Of a stretch of DNA of 64,000 nt, positions 38,902 through 47,903 are shown piece by piece. The stretch's first letter is position 1, and every line of letters starts with the position of its first letter. The position numbers were made by a program, and so were the translations under genes. The notes under the pieces are model-generated. The model did no database searches and was not told the origin of the DNA. It saw only the letters and a list, made by a program, of their open reading frames with translations. Source of the stretch: Herbidospora cretacea (GTDB lineage Bacteria; Actinomycetota; Actinomycetes; Streptosporangiales; Streptosporangiaceae); the NCBI RefSeq assembly GCF_001570605.1, contig NZ_BBXG01000028.1, positions 56,187-120,186 on the forward strand. Reading direction: 5' to 3'.

Positions 38902-39616
38902 CACCGTCGCCTCGGGCTCGCTGCTGGTCGCCCTGCCGATCGCGCTGCTCGCCGGCCTGGTGTCGTTCCTGTCGCCCTGCGTGCTGCCGCTGGTGCCGGG
39001 CTATCTGTCCTACGTGACCGGCATGAGCGCCGACCCCCGCCGGGGGCGGCTGGTGCTGGGCTCCCTGCTGTTCGTGCTCGGGTTCGCCCTGGTGTTCGTG
39101 CTGGGCGGGGCGCTGTTCGGCGGGCTCGGGGCGGTGATGCTCGGCAACGCCGAGGTGATCACCCGGGTGCTGGGCGTCGTCACCGTCGTGCTCGGGCTGG
39201 CCTTCATCGGGATCATCCCGGGGCTGCAGCGCGACTTCCGCATCCACAAGCTGCCCGCCGCCGGGCTCGCCGGGGCGCCGCTGCTGGGTATCGTGTTCGG
39301 GCTCGGCTGGACGCCGTGCATCGGCCCCACGCTGGCCGTCGTGCTGACCCTGTCGGTCGACCAGGGGAGCGCGGCCAGAGGGGCGCTGCTCGCGTTCGGC
39401 TACGCCCTCGGGCTCGGGCTGCCGTTCGTGGTGGCCGGGCTCGCCTACCGCAAGGCGCTCCACACGTTCCGGGCGGTGCGCCGACACACCCTGCTCATCA
39501 CGCGGATCGGAGGAGCCATGCTGGTCGCCGTCGGGCTGCTGCTGGTCACCGGTCTGTGGGGCGAGCTCATCGCCGGTCTCCAGACCTGGGCCGGCGGATT
39601 CGAGCCGGTGATATGA
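38888..39616 (+). CDS. ccdA: Cytochrome c biogenesis protein CcdA
   Basis: A 242-residue membrane protein with six transmembrane helices. The two redox cysteines lie in FLSPCVLPLVPGY and GWTPCIGPT, as in the DsbD/CcdA family. It carries reducing power from cytosolic thioredoxin to ResA outside. It starts at a GTG within the end of resA and overlaps resB by an ATGA. Confidence 0.95.
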   Translation: MNLADTVASGSLLVALPIALLAGLVSFLSPCVLPLVPGYLSYVTGMSADPRRGRLVLGSLLFVLGFALVFVLGGALFGGLGAVMLGNAEVITRVLGVVTVVLGLAFIGIIPGLQRDFRIHKLPAAGLAGAPLLGIVFGLGWTPCIGPTLAVVLTLSVDQGSAARGALLAFGYALGLGLPFVVAGLAYRKALHTFRAVRRHTLLITRIGGAMLVAVGLLLVTGLWGELIAGLQTWAGGFEPVI

Positions 39617-41160
39617 CGCTGACCGAAGAGAAGACGACCGACAAGCGCCCGGCGGGGCTGGGCGTGGTCGGCTGGCTGCGCTGGGGCTGGCGGGTGCTCA
39701 CCTCGATGCGCACCGCCCTCATCCTGCTGTTCCTGCTGGCGCTGGCCTCCGTGCCGGGGTCGCTGTTCCCGCAGACCGGGGTCGATCCGGGCGCGGTGGC
39801 GCGCTACTTCGAGAACGACCCCGTCAAGGCCGAGTGGCTCGACCGGTTCTGGCTGTTCGACGTCTTCACCTCGCCCTGGTTCGCGGCCGTCTACCTGCTG
39901 CTGTTCCTGTCGCTGGTCGGGTGTGTGCTGCCGCGCATGGGCGTGCACCTGAAGGAGATCCGGCGCACGCCGCCGCCCGCGCCGCGCAACCTCACCCGGC
40001 TGCCGCACCACGCCGACATCGGGGGCGACCTGGCCTCCGCCGAGGCCTACCTGCGGTCGAAGCGCTGGCGGGTGGCGACCGGCGACGGCTGGGTGTCGGC
40101 CGAGAAGGGCCACCTGCGCGAGACCGGCAACCTGCTCTTCCACATCGCGCTGCTGGTCCTGCTGGTCGCGGTCGGCGCGGGCGGGCTGTTCGGCTACCGG
40201 GGCAACGTGCTCGTGGTCGAGGGCGACGGGTTCTCCAACACCGTGGCCGCCTACGACCGCTACCTGCCCGGGTCGCAGGTGTCGCCCGAGGACCTCCAGC
40301 CCTTCTCGTTCACGCTGAAGGACTTCCAGGCGACCTACATCGGGCCCGGCCACGAGAAGCAGGGCCAGCCGCTCGACTACTACGCCAAGCTCGCCGTGCA
40401 GGACTCGCCGGGCGCGCCCGAGCGCGAGTTCACCCTGCGGGTCAACGAGCCGCTCGACGTCGACGGCGCGCTGACCTACCTGATCGGCCACGGCTACGCC
40501 CCCACGTTCAGGATCACCGGTGGCGACGGCAAGGTCGCCTTCGAGGGCGCGGTGCCGTGCCTGGTGAACAACACCTCGACCTACGAGTCCCAGTGCGTCA
40601 TCAAGGTGCCCGACGCCGCCCCCGAGCAGCTCGCCTTCCTCGGCCGGTTCCTGCCCTCGACGGTTCCCGACGGCGAGGAATGGCTGTCGGTCTTCCCGGG
40701 CGCGGCCAACCCGACCGTGCAGATCTGGCCGTTCAAGGGCGACCTGGGTCTCGACGCGGGAACCCCCCAGTCGGTGTACGACCTGGGCGCGCACAAGAAC
40801 CTCAAGCCCCTCGGCCAGATGACCGCCTCGCCCAAGCCGCTGGCCGTCGGCGAGTCCATCGACCTGCCCGAAGGCGCCGGAAAGATCGAATACACCGGCG
40901 TCAAGGAATGGATCACCCTCCAGACCACCTACGACCCGGGCCGTTTCCCGGCCCTGATCGCCTCCGGCGCCGCGATCCTCGGCCTGCTGCTCTCCCTCCA
41001 GATCCGCCGCCGCCGTGTGTGGGTGCGCGTAAGGGACGGAGGGGTCACGGTGGGAGGATTGACCCGCACCGAGGGCGGTGACTTCGGCGAGGAGTTCGCC
41101 GAGCTGACCGAAGCCCTGGAACAGCACGCTCGCCCAGCAGAGGTGAAGGATGTCCCCTGA
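39613..41160 (+). CDS. resB: Cytochrome c biogenesis protein ResB
   Basis: A 515-residue membrane protein. Three N-terminal helices (starting LTSMRTALILLFLLALASVPGS), a large extracytoplasmic domain (about 220-450), and a C-terminal helix (ALIASGAAILGLLLSLQI) match ResB/Ccs1. With CcsB it forms the heme-handling synthase that attaches heme to apocytochrome c. The ATG overlaps the ccdA stop, and ccsB overlaps its end by 11 bp. Confidence 0.94.
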   Translation: MTLTEEKTTDKRPAGLGVVGWLRWGWRVLTSMRTALILLFLLALASVPGSLFPQTGVDPGAVARYFENDPVKAEWLDRFWLFDVFTSPWFAAVYLLLFLSLVGCVLPRMGVHLKEIRRTPPPAPRNLTRLPHHADIGGDLASAEAYLRSKRWRVATGDGWVSAEKGHLRETGNLLFHIALLVLLVAVGAGGLFGYRGNVLVVEGDGFSNTVAAYDRYLPGSQVSPEDLQPFSFTLKDFQATYIGPGHEKQGQPLDYYAKLAVQDSPGAPEREFTLRVNEPLDVDGALTYLIGHGYAPTFRITGGDGKVAFEGAVPCLVNNTSTYESQCVIKVPDAAPEQLAFLGRFLPSTVPDGEEWLSVFPGAANPTVQIWPFKGDLGLDAGTPQSVYDLGAHKNLKPLGQMTASPKPLAVGESIDLPEGAGKIEYTGVKEWITLQTTYDPGRFPALIASGAAILGLLLSLQIRRRRVWVRVRDGGVTVGGLTRTEGGDFGEEFAELTEALEQHARPAEVKDVP

Positions 41161-42079
41161 AAGCTTGGCCACGTTGAGCGACCAGCTCGTGCTGGCCGCC
41201 ATTCTCCTCTATCTGGCCGGGATGATCGGCTACGCGCTGGAGCTGGCCTTCGGCCGCGTCGCCGAGACGGTCGCCGAACGGAGACTCGTCGCGGTCGGCG
41301 CCTCCCATGAGGAGCCGGAGCCGGCGCCGGAGCCTCCGGCCGCACCCGCGCCCTGGGCGCTCCAGGCGGGCGCCATCGGCACCGTGGCCATGTGGCTCGG
41401 GTGGGCGGCCAACCTCGGCGCCACACTCACGCGCGGTCTGGCGACCGACCGGTGGCCCTGGGGCAACATGTACGAGTTCGTCGTCGCCATGCTGCTCGCG
41501 GCGGTGACGGTGTTCCTGCTGCTCCAGCTCCGCTATCCGGTCAGGTTTCTCGGCGCGTTCGTCGGCGTGGTCGGCGCGATCGGCCTCGGCTTCGCGGCCC
41601 GCGTCCTCTACACCCAGGCCGGCCCGGTCGTGCCCGCGCTCGACTCCTACTGGGTGGCCATCCACGTCACCGCCGCCGTCGCGGCCAGCGGCCTGTTCAT
41701 CGTCGGCGGGGTCGCCGCGGCGCTGTTCCTGATCCGGGGGGACGGCCCGTCGCGGCTGCCGGCGCGCGCCGACCTCGAACGGGTCGCCCACCGCGTCATC
41801 GTCATCGCGTTCCCCATCTGGACCTTCGCCGTCATCTCGGGCGCGCTGTGGGCCGACAAGGCGTGGGGCCGTTACTGGGGCTGGGACCCGAAGGAGGTCT
41901 GGGCGTTCATCACGTGGGTGGCCTACGCCGCCTATCTGCACGCCCGCGCCACCGCCGGCTGGAAGGGCAAGGCCGCGATGATCGTCTCGCTGATCGCGTT
42001 CGCCTGTCTGATGTTCAACCTGGTCGGGGTGAACATCTTCATCGGCGGCCTGCACTCCTATGCCGACGTGAGCAAGTAA
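41150..42079 (+). CDS. ccsB: Cytochrome c biogenesis protein CcsB
   Basis: A 309-residue membrane protein with about eight helices and the heme-binding WWD-type motif WGRYWGWDPKEVWAF. Flanking His residues in helices would ligate heme. It is the partner of ResB in System II. The resA-ccdA-resB-ccsB set is complete, so the organism should make c-type cytochromes for its bc1-aa3 branch. It ends next to a convergent small gene. Confidence 0.95.
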   Translation: MSPESLATLSDQLVLAAILLYLAGMIGYALELAFGRVAETVAERRLVAVGASHEEPEPAPEPPAAPAPWALQAGAIGTVAMWLGWAANLGATLTRGLATDRWPWGNMYEFVVAMLLAAVTVFLLLQLRYPVRFLGAFVGVVGAIGLGFAARVLYTQAGPVVPALDSYWVAIHVTAAVAASGLFIVGGVAAALFLIRGDGPSRLPARADLERVAHRVIVIAFPIWTFAVISGALWADKAWGRYWGWDPKEVWAFITWVAYAAYLHARATAGWKGKAAMIVSLIAFACLMFNLVGVNIFIGGLHSYADVSK

Positions 42080-42376
42080 CTAGTCTTCCTCGCGCAGCTT
42101 GCGTTCGAGGCTGCGCAGGAAGTCGGGGTCGTCGTCGGGACCCCTCGGCGCCTCGGGGGGCGGTGAGGGGAGAAGGTTCTGCCCGGGGGTGATCGGCTCG
42201 GGCACCGGTCGCCCGGCGAGCAGCCACAACACTCCGCCCATCGCCGGAATCATCACGACCAGCACCCACGCGGCCTTGGGGAGGGTCCGCACGATCTCGG
42301 GGGGAGTGGTGATGACGTCGAAGAGGCAGTAGAGCCAGAAGGCCAGCAGCGCCAGCCCGACAACCACGTTCGCCAT
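42080..42376 (-). CDS. PLDc_N (phospholipase D nuclease N-terminal) family membrane protein
   Basis: A 98-residue protein with two hydrophobic helices (VVVGLALLAFWLYCLFDVI and AWVLVVMIPAMGGVLWLLAG) followed by a Pro-rich acidic tail (about 60-98). This is the short PLDc_N pattern common in actinomycetes, without a nuclease domain. I prefer the ATG at 42376 because TACCGT lies 6 nt upstream; an in-frame ATG at 42394 is possible. Function unknown. Confidence 0.75.
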   Translation of the reverse strand: MANVVVGLALLAFWLYCLFDVITTPPEIVRTLPKAAWVLVVMIPAMGGVLWLLAGRPVPEPITPGQNLLPSPPPEAPRGPDDDPDFLRSLERKLREED

Positions 42377-42511
42377 TCCAACACGGTATGCCATGCCGTG
42401 GCCTGATCGTGTCCTGTCTGCCATAGCGGCCGACGAAGCGGGATGACTCGGACCAGACGGGCATCGTACTGTGGGCCGGTACAGCACCTTCCCGACCCAG
42501 AGAGAGGTGCG

Positions 42512-43396
42512 ATGGCGCAGCAGGGCGACAGAGGCCGCCACCGGCGAGGGAATCGGTGGTGGCAGCGGAGCCACGCAGATGCCAGCTATGTCTCGCGTCG
42601 TGGGGCCGAGGCACCGCAGGACCGCATCGAGACGAAAGTCACCGAACGGACCGACTTCTGGGCCGAGACGCCCAGGGTCGTCGAGACCCCGGTGACCGCC
42701 CCGGTCATCGACCGGCCGCAGTACACCTGGCGCGACTTCGAGCTGGACGACCAGCCCGCGCGCGCCGAGCCGCACCACCCCGACAGCCCCGACTACCGTG
42801 ACGGCCGCCGCAACTGCGGCGCGCTGGAGTCGATCCTCTACCGGCAGTGGGACGCGATGGACGGCCCGCCGCCCCCCGACGTCATCCGCGCGGTCGACAG
42901 CCTCGCCCGGCTGCCCGACCGGCTCAAGGAGATGCTCGCGGTCGGCCTCGACGGCATCTACATCGGCCCGGGTGGCGTCCCCGACCTCGACGACATGGGC
43001 TACCTTCGCGGCGCGCCGCTCCCGAGCGGCCGTGCCACCTGGGACATCTGCGCCGGCGCGTACGGCGATCGCAAGATCGTCGTCGGTGACCGGCCCAGCC
43101 CGACGCCCGATGTGATGATGCACGAAGTCGGTCATGCGCTGGACGACGTGGACTCCCGTCCGGGAGAGTGGGTCTCGGACTCACCCGAGTTCGCCGCACT
43201 CTACGACGAGTGCATCCCCCACCTGGCCTCGTCCTTCCACAAGCAGTCCGGAGAGCTCGGCCGCAAGGAGTTCTTCGCCGACGCCTTCGCCGCCATCGCG
43301 TCGAGGCAGCGTCCCGCCCTGATAGACATGCTGGGCGGAGACACCAGAACCGCGCTCAACGTCATGCTCTTCTTCAACAGGCGCTACGGAATCTAG
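42512..43396 (+). CDS. Anthrax lethal-factor-like zinc metalloprotease (ATLF domain)
   Basis: A 294-residue protein. The N-terminal ~60 residues are charged and probably disordered, with no signal peptide. Residues about 120-290 form a metalloprotease domain with HEVGHALDD (204-212) and a downstream Glu in RKEFFADAFA (Glu253). From the second His to this Glu is 45 residues, the same spacing as His690-Glu735 of anthrax lethal factor as I remember its sequence, and the EFF(A)xAF surroundings also agree. No Tyr occupies the position equivalent to Tyr728. AGAGAGG precedes the ATG. A small acidic gene follows after 11 bp. The substrate and route out of the cell, if any, are unknown. Confidence 0.8.
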   Translation: MAQQGDRGRHRRGNRWWQRSHADASYVSRRGAEAPQDRIETKVTERTDFWAETPRVVETPVTAPVIDRPQYTWRDFELDDQPARAEPHHPDSPDYRDGRRNCGALESILYRQWDAMDGPPPPDVIRAVDSLARLPDRLKEMLAVGLDGIYIGPGGVPDLDDMGYLRGAPLPSGRATWDICAGAYGDRKIVVGDRPSPTPDVMMHEVGHALDDVDSRPGEWVSDSPEFAALYDECIPHLASSFHKQSGELGRKEFFADAFAAIASRQRPALIDMLGGDTRTALNVMLFFNRRYGI

Positions 43397-43407
43397 GTAG
43401 GTCCCCG

Positions 43408-43656
43408 ATGCACGTGATCCGGCTCGCTGACGGCACACTGCGGGTCCCGCAGTCGTTGACCAGCGACGACGGCCGCCTGATCGGCAACGCGTATGTCGAG
43501 ATCGCGCCCGGCGAGCCTGATTACGACCAGTGGCTCGAAGAGTCCATCACCGAGGAAGAGGAAGCCGACCGCCGGCGTCGGTGGCAGGAAGAGAACGACG
43601 AGCTCGAACGTGAATTCCTGGCTTTCAAGGCGGAACAGGACTCGACCAATGGGTAA
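43408..43656 (+). CDS. Small acidic protein, likely partner of the metalloprotease
   Basis: An 82-residue protein. A short beta-rich start (MHVIRLADGTLRVPQ) leads into a strongly charged helix rich in Glu and Arg (about 45-80, probable coiled coil). The ATG is 11 bp after the protease stop with AGGTAGG upstream, so the two are one transcription unit. It could be an immunity protein, inhibitor, chaperone or targeting subunit; nothing in the sequence decides this. No homologue recognised. Confidence 0.7.
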   Translation: MHVIRLADGTLRVPQSLTSDDGRLIGNAYVEIAPGEPDYDQWLEESITEEEEADRRRRWQEENDELEREFLAFKAEQDSTNG

Positions 43657-43693
43657 TATTTTATAAGCTCATTCGGGGTCCGGAAAAACAGAA

Positions 43694-43722
43694 AAGGCGC
43701 GGCTCTTGGTCTGCCGCGCCTT
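43694..43722 (-). terminator. Terminator after bldC
   Basis: AAGGCGCGGC and GCCGCGCCTT form a perfect 10-bp stem around a 9-nt loop. In the minus direction it is followed by a T-rich tract (TTTTCTGTTTTT), a textbook terminator for bldC. It may also end the convergent protease operon. Confidence 0.85.
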
Positions 43723-43741
43723 ACTGCTTCTTACCGCGAAG

Positions 43742-43948
43742 TCACCCGTTCGGCTTGTCAGCCGTCAGGACGTCTTCTCCGCGGAGAAGGGCGTGCACTT
43801 CCGACTCGCGGAAACGCCGGTGCCCTCCGGGGGTACGGATGCTGCTGATTCGCCCCGCCGCGGCCCAGCGAGTCACGGTCTTCGGGTCGACCCTGAAGAG
43901 GGCGGCAACCTCTCCAGGGGTCAGCAGTCGCTCGCTGCTACTCTCCAC
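43742..43948 (-). CDS. bldC: Developmental regulator BldC (MerR-like)
   Basis: A 68-residue winged helix-turn-helix protein. The sequence LLTPGEVAALFRVDPKTVTRW followed by the wing IRTPGGHRRFRESEV is nearly that of Streptomyces BldC, which binds DNA as head-to-tail arrays and holds back entry into development. I chose the GTG at 43948, which has GGGGGA 6 nt upstream and gives exactly 68 residues. The ATG at 43966 lies in or before that ribosome-binding site. Confidence 0.93.
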   Translation of the reverse strand: MESSSERLLTPGEVAALFRVDPKTVTRWAAAGRISSIRTPGGHRRFRESEVHALLRGEDVLTADKPNG

Positions 43949-43966
43949 AATCTCTCCCCCTCGCAT

Positions 43967-44206
43967 CCCGCGTCCTGCAGCGGGCGGACAGGTAACCAGT
44001 GTGCCGAGCGAAGCCTGATTTATCCGTGGTTTTCAGAGAAGATCACGGGATGTTACCGGCTCAGTGCCCGATTGTTATATGATAGAGCCTCTTTGGGGCG
44101 CTCGTGGGTGTTTCTTTACGAAAGCGCCGTGATGGGCACACTAGCAGCGCTCGCGACGGATGCGAAGAGAGTCCGCCATACGGGACAGTGACGTAACCTC
44201 TACGGC
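43967..44206. other. bldC upstream region (240 bp) with AT-rich patch and hairpin
   Basis: No gene is supported here. An AT-rich stretch (TTGTTATATGATAG, 44072-44085) could hold promoters on either strand. GGCGCT (44097-44102) and AGCGCC (44123-44128) can form a hairpin. The right end carries TAACCT, which serves the next gene. Confidence 0.5.
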
Positions 44207-44413
44207 GTGCATCCGGTAATCGTCTACACCCTGTCCCGCCTAGGCCTGTTCGCCGTCGCCCTGGGCGTCCTCTATCTGCTGGGGCTGCGGTCCGTCGCGT
44301 TGCTCGCCGTGGCCGTGGTGCTGAGCGGGCTCGCCAGTTACGTCCTGCTGTCGAAGCAGCGGGACGCGGTCAGTGAGCGGATCAGCGAGAAGAGGCACCA
44401 GCCCGAGAGCTAG
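44207..44413 (+). CDS. DUF4229-like small membrane protein
   Basis: A 68-residue protein with two hydrophobic helices (VIVYTLSRLGLFAVALGVLYLLG and VALLAVAVVLSGLASYVLL) and a charged tail (KQRDAVSERISEKRHQ). This is the DUF4229 pattern found across actinomycetes near menaquinone genes. TAACCT lies 7 nt before the GTG, so the transcript is probably leaderless. Function unknown. Confidence 0.75.
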   Translation: MHPVIVYTLSRLGLFAVALGVLYLLGLRSVALLAVAVVLSGLASYVLLSKQRDAVSERISEKRHQPES

Positions 44414-45628
44414 TCAGGGCATCGGGAACATTCCGACTCGGGCATGGTACTCGTGACCGAGCTTCGTGGTGTCGCTTCCCACCAAAAGGCCCTTCTTTAC
44501 CGCGAGAAAGGCCTTCACCCCGATTCCCCTCTCGCGGCCGGGATTCCATCCGAGCGCCTTTCCGGTGGTCGGATGGATCGCCGCGATGCCCTCTCGCGGG
44601 ACCGCTCCCGGCCCGGCGGTGTCCTTTCCGAAGGGGTTGTCCATCCAGCGCTGATGGCCCCCGACGTAAACGGCCTTGCCGGTGATCGCGACGCTGTAGA
44701 GCGAATCTCCGCCGGTGTGGTTGACCCACGTCGGCTTCACCTTCGCGCCTTTCGCGTACGTCTCGAAGCGCGCCGCCGTGTCGCAGAGTTTTCCCGTCTT
44801 GGGCGCGGCGCCGCCGGTGGTGACGACGACGAAATAGCTTCCGTCGGGGGAGACGTCGAGTCCGCGTACATAAGAGGGAAAACCGTCGCGGCAATGGGGG
44901 ACATAGGCGTCGGTGCGCCACGAGGCCACCTTGCCGGTCCTGAGGTCGATCTGGCCGAGCTGGTCGCGCGGCCGGCCGTCGAGGGTGGTGAACGAGCCGT
45001 CGAGGATCAGCCGGTCTTTCGTGGCGGCCATCGCGTGAACCTTGGGTTCGCCCTCGGAGCGGCCTCCCCCCGGGGTGACGGTGAACCGCGGGTCGACCGC
45101 GCCGGTGGTGGCGTCTAGGCGGGCCAGGGCGGTGCGCTGCGCTCTGCCGATGTGGGAGAAGTCGCCGCCGACATAGAGGTGCGCGCCCTGGCGTACGAGA
45201 GCGGTGATCTCGCCGCCGTAGGCGGTGGCCCCGAACGACGGGAGCGGGGCTCCCGACGGGACCGAGAACGCGGCGAGGCCCCGGGAGAAGGAGCCGCCGG
45301 CGTAGACGGTGCCGTTCGCCCCGGCGGCCAGCGCGTTGACCGGGCCGTCGAGATAGGGGGCGAAGGGGGAGACGCGACCGGTCGTCAGGTCGAAGGCGAA
45401 CAGGTTGGAGCGGCGGTGGGTGGTCGTGCCCGACCTGACGGAGGAGAACTCCCCGCCGACCACCACCGTGTTCCCCACCAGCGCCAACGCGTTGACGATG
45501 CCGTCGAGCACATGCGGCGTGGAGTTCACGGGGTTCGCCGACACGACCGACGGATGACGGACTCCCGCCCAGGCCGGCCCGGCGACGAGCGCGAGAGCGC
45601 TTACTGTGATCATGAATCTGGCACGCAT
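44414..45628 (-). CDS. Secreted beta-propeller-like protein
   Basis: A 404-residue protein with a signal peptide (MRARFMITVSALALVAGPAWA, cleavage near residue 21). The mature part has about six repeats with GNTVVVGGEFS, GTVYAGGSFS, HLYVGGDFS and AVYVGGH-type strands, as in delta-60 or propeller proteins. It is probably an extracellular binding or surface protein; no catalytic residues are evident. I chose the ATG at 45628 with AGGA 7 nt upstream over a TTG two codons earlier. Confidence 0.75.
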   Translation of the reverse strand: MRARFMITVSALALVAGPAWAGVRHPSVVSANPVNSTPHVLDGIVNALALVGNTVVVGGEFSSVRSGTTTHRRSNLFAFDLTTGRVSPFAPYLDGPVNALAAGANGTVYAGGSFSRGLAAFSVPSGAPLPSFGATAYGGEITALVRQGAHLYVGGDFSHIGRAQRTALARLDATTGAVDPRFTVTPGGGRSEGEPKVHAMAATKDRLILDGSFTTLDGRPRDQLGQIDLRTGKVASWRTDAYVPHCRDGFPSYVRGLDVSPDGSYFVVVTTGGAAPKTGKLCDTAARFETYAKGAKVKPTWVNHTGGDSLYSVAITGKAVYVGGHQRWMDNPFGKDTAGPGAVPREGIAAIHPTTGKALGWNPGRERGIGVKAFLAVKKGLLVGSDTTKLGHEYHARVGMFPMP

Positions 45629-45728
45629 GGCCAAGTCCTAGCAGACGCAGAGTAATCAACGCACTACGTTGCGCACATTCGACCGGCCGTGGCATGACGG
45701 TGTGTGAGGGAGTCCTAGGCTGGGCACC

Positions 45729-46457
45729 ATGACGCGCGCTTCGCTGGACAAACAGCCCCATGAGGTCGCGGCCATGTTCGACCGCACGGCCGCGCGCTAC
45801 GACCTGGTCAACGACGTGCTGTCGCTCGGCCAGGACCGGCTGTGGCGGCGGGCCACCGCCGCCGCGGTCGACGCGGGGCCCGGCGAACTCGTGCTCGACC
45901 TGGCGGCCGGCACCGGCACCTCCACCGACACCTTCACCCACCTCGGGGCGCGCGCCATCGCCTGCGACTTCTCGCTCGGCATGCTGCGCACGGGTGTCGA
46001 GCGGCGCGGTTCGTCGGGGCTGACGGGCGGCGTCGCCGGTGTGACGTTCGTCGCAGGCGACGCGCTGAGGCTGCCGTTCGCCGACGGGGCGTTCGACGCG
46101 GTCACGATCTCGTTCGGGCTGCGCAACGTCGCCGACACCGGTCAGGCGCTGGAGGAGCTGCTGCGGGTCACCCGTCCCGGCGGGCGGCTGGTCGTCTGCG
46201 AGTTCTCGCGGCCGAGGCCGAAGGCGTTCGACACGCTCTACACGCAGTACCTCATCCGGCTGCTGCCGGTGGTGGCGCGGGCGGTCAGCTCCAACCCCGA
46301 CTCCTACGAATACCTCGCCGAGTCCATCCGCGACTGGCACGACCAGCCGAGCCTGGCGAAGGTCATCCAGGGCGCGGGGTGGAAGCGGGTGGCGTGGCGT
46401 GACCTGAGCATGGGGATCGTGGCGCTACACCGTGGAATCCGCCCGGAAATGTCATGA
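45729..46457 (+). CDS. menG: Demethylmenaquinone methyltransferase
   Basis: A 242-residue SAM-dependent methyltransferase of the UbiE/MenG family. The SAM motif is [13 protein letters not shown], and family signatures lie around [11 protein letters not shown] and SYEYLAESI. It makes the last methylation in menaquinone synthesis, the quinone used by complex I downstream. TAGGCT lies 7 nt before the ATG. A hairpin at 46532-46554 follows. Confidence 0.94.
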   Translation: MTRASLDKQPHEVAAMFDRTAARYDLVNDVLSLGQDRLWRRATAAAVDAGPGELVLDLAAGTGTSTDTFTHLGARAIACDFSLGMLRTGVERRGSSGLTGGVAGVTFVAGDALRLPFADGAFDAVTISFGLRNVADTGQALEELLRVTRPGGRLVVCEFSRPRPKAFDTLYTQYLIRLLPVVARAVSSNPDSYEYLAESIRDWHDQPSLAKVIQGAGWKRVAWRDLSMGIVALHRGIRPEMS

Positions 46458-46531
46458 AAATTGCACCCCAGCGCCAGGGCAGGCGATCTTTTCGCCAGGA
46501 TGGTGCATGTTTACCCGTCGGTAGCCCTCTA

Positions 46532-46554
46532 CCCCCTGACGAAGGTGTCGGGGG
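46532..46554 (+). terminator. Hairpin after menG
   Basis: CCCCC-T-GAC pairs with GTC-GGGGG (eight pairs, one bulged T). There is no T-tract. It may end menG transcription just before the promoter of the nuo cluster (-10 TAGACT at 46561-46566). Confidence 0.45.
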
Positions 46555-46580
46555 AGGGACTAGACTGCGGCGCGACAAGT

Positions 46581-46598
46581 TTGTGAAGTAGTTCACAA
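46581..46598. promoter_or_regulatory. Rex operator (ROP) upstream of the menaquinone reductase-nuo cluster
   Basis: TTGTGAAGTAGTTCACAA has perfect 7-bp arms and matches the Rex consensus better than the copy at rex itself. It begins 14 bp after a likely -10 (TAGACT, 46561-46566), so Rex would block early transcription. Rex control of nuo is established in S. coelicolor. Confidence 0.88.
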
Positions 46599-46637
46599 AG
46601 GCACGAAAGAACTCAAAAGGACAGGACAGGTCCCCTC

Positions 46638-47903
46638 GTGAGCGAGCCAGCCCTTGCGGCGCGGCGGAGCGAGACCGATGCCGATGTGATCGTCGTCGGC
46701 GCCGGCCCCGCCGGATCGACGACCGCGTTTTATCTGGCGCAGTCCGGGCTGTCGGTTCTCCTCCTCGAGAAGACGACCTTCCCCAGGGAGAAGGTCTGCG
46801 GCGACGGCCTCACCCCGCGAGCGGTCAAGGAACTGCTCGCGATGGGCGTCGACGTCGACGCCCCCGGTTGGATCCGGAACAAGGGCCTGCGCGTCGTCGG
46901 CGGCGGCCTGTCGTTCGAGCTCGACTGGCCGGAGCTGTCCAGCTTCCCCGACTTCGGGCTGGTCCGCACCCGCAAGGACTTCGACCAGATCCTGGCCGAC
47001 CACGCGGTGAGCCGCGGCGTCACGATGCTCCAGGGCGTGAACGTGACCGCCCCCGTGCTCGACGAGCGCAGCGGCCACGTCGTCGGCGTGAAGACCGCCT
47101 CCGGCGACGTCTACCGCTCCCGCCTGGTGATCGCGGCCGACGGCAACTCGACCCGCATCTCCCTGGCCATGGGCCTGCACAAGCGCGAAGACCGCCCCAT
47201 CGGGGTCGCGGTCCGCACCTATTACCTGAGCCCGCGCCACACCGACGACTACCTGGAGACCTGGCTGGAGCTGTGGGACGGCGAACGCCTGCTGCCCGGC
47301 TACGGCTGGGTCTTCGGCGTCGGCGACGGCACCTCCAACGTCGGCCTCGGACTGCTCAACACCAGCGAGGCGTTCAAGAAGATCGACTACCGCGACCTGC
47401 TCCGGCGCTGGACCAAGAACATGCCGGCCGAGTGGGGCTTCGTCGAAGAGAACATGGTCGGCCCGATCCGTGGCGCCGCGCTGCCGATGGCGTTCAACCG
47501 GCAGCCCCACTACACCCGTGGCCTGGTCCTCGTCGGCGACGCCGGTGGCATGATCAACCCCTTCAACGGCGAGGGCATCGCGTACGCGATGGAAACGGGC
47601 CGCATCGCGGCCGACGCCGTGGTGACCGCACTGGCCCAGCCGACCCCCGCCGCGCGCGAGCGGGTCCTGCGCGCCTACCCGCGGATACTCAAAGACGCGT
47701 ACGGCGGCTATTTCACACTGGGGCGGGCCTTCGTCGAGGCGATCGGCAAGCCCGGCGTGATGAACTTCCTGACGCGACACGCGCTGCCGCACCCCCGGTT
47801 GATGAAGGTCGGCCTGAAACTCCTGGGCAACCTCACCGACCACGATGGTGACGCGTCAGACCGGATCATCAACGCCCTGTCGAAGGTCGCGCCGTCGGCA
47901 TGA
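46638..47903 (+). CDS. Geranylgeranyl-reductase-family protein (menaquinone reductase MenJ-like)
   Basis: A 421-residue flavoprotein. The FAD motif is [19 protein letters not shown], followed by [17 protein letters not shown] and the second FAD motif [21 protein letters not shown], typical of GGR enzymes. The mycobacterial homologue MenJ saturates one isoprene unit of menaquinone. It is the first gene behind the Rex operator and lies 53 bp before nuoA, so quinone tailoring and complex I are probably co-expressed. Confidence 0.9.
   Translation: MSEPALAARRSETDADVIVVGAGPAGSTTAFYLAQSGLSVLLLEKTTFPREKVCGDGLTPRAVKELLAMGVDVDAPGWIRNKGLRVVGGGLSFELDWPELSSFPDFGLVRTRKDFDQILADHAVSRGVTMLQGVNVTAPVLDERSGHVVGVKTASGDVYRSRLVIAADGNSTRISLAMGLHKREDRPIGVAVRTYYLSPRHTDDYLETWLELWDGERLLPGYGWVFGVGDGTSNVGLGLLNTSEAFKKIDYRDLLRRWTKNMPAEWGFVEENMVGPIRGAALPMAFNRQPHYTRGLVLVGDAGGMINPFNGEGIAYAMETGRIAADAVVTALAQPTPAARERVLRAYPRILKDAYGGYFTLGRAFVEAIGKPGVMNFLTRHALPHPRLMKVGLKLLGNLTDHDGDASDRIINALSKVAPSA

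Noticed and set aside
43706..44191. 161-codon plus-strand frame over bldC
   Set aside because: It is antisense to bldC and continues through its AT-rich upstream region without codon bias.
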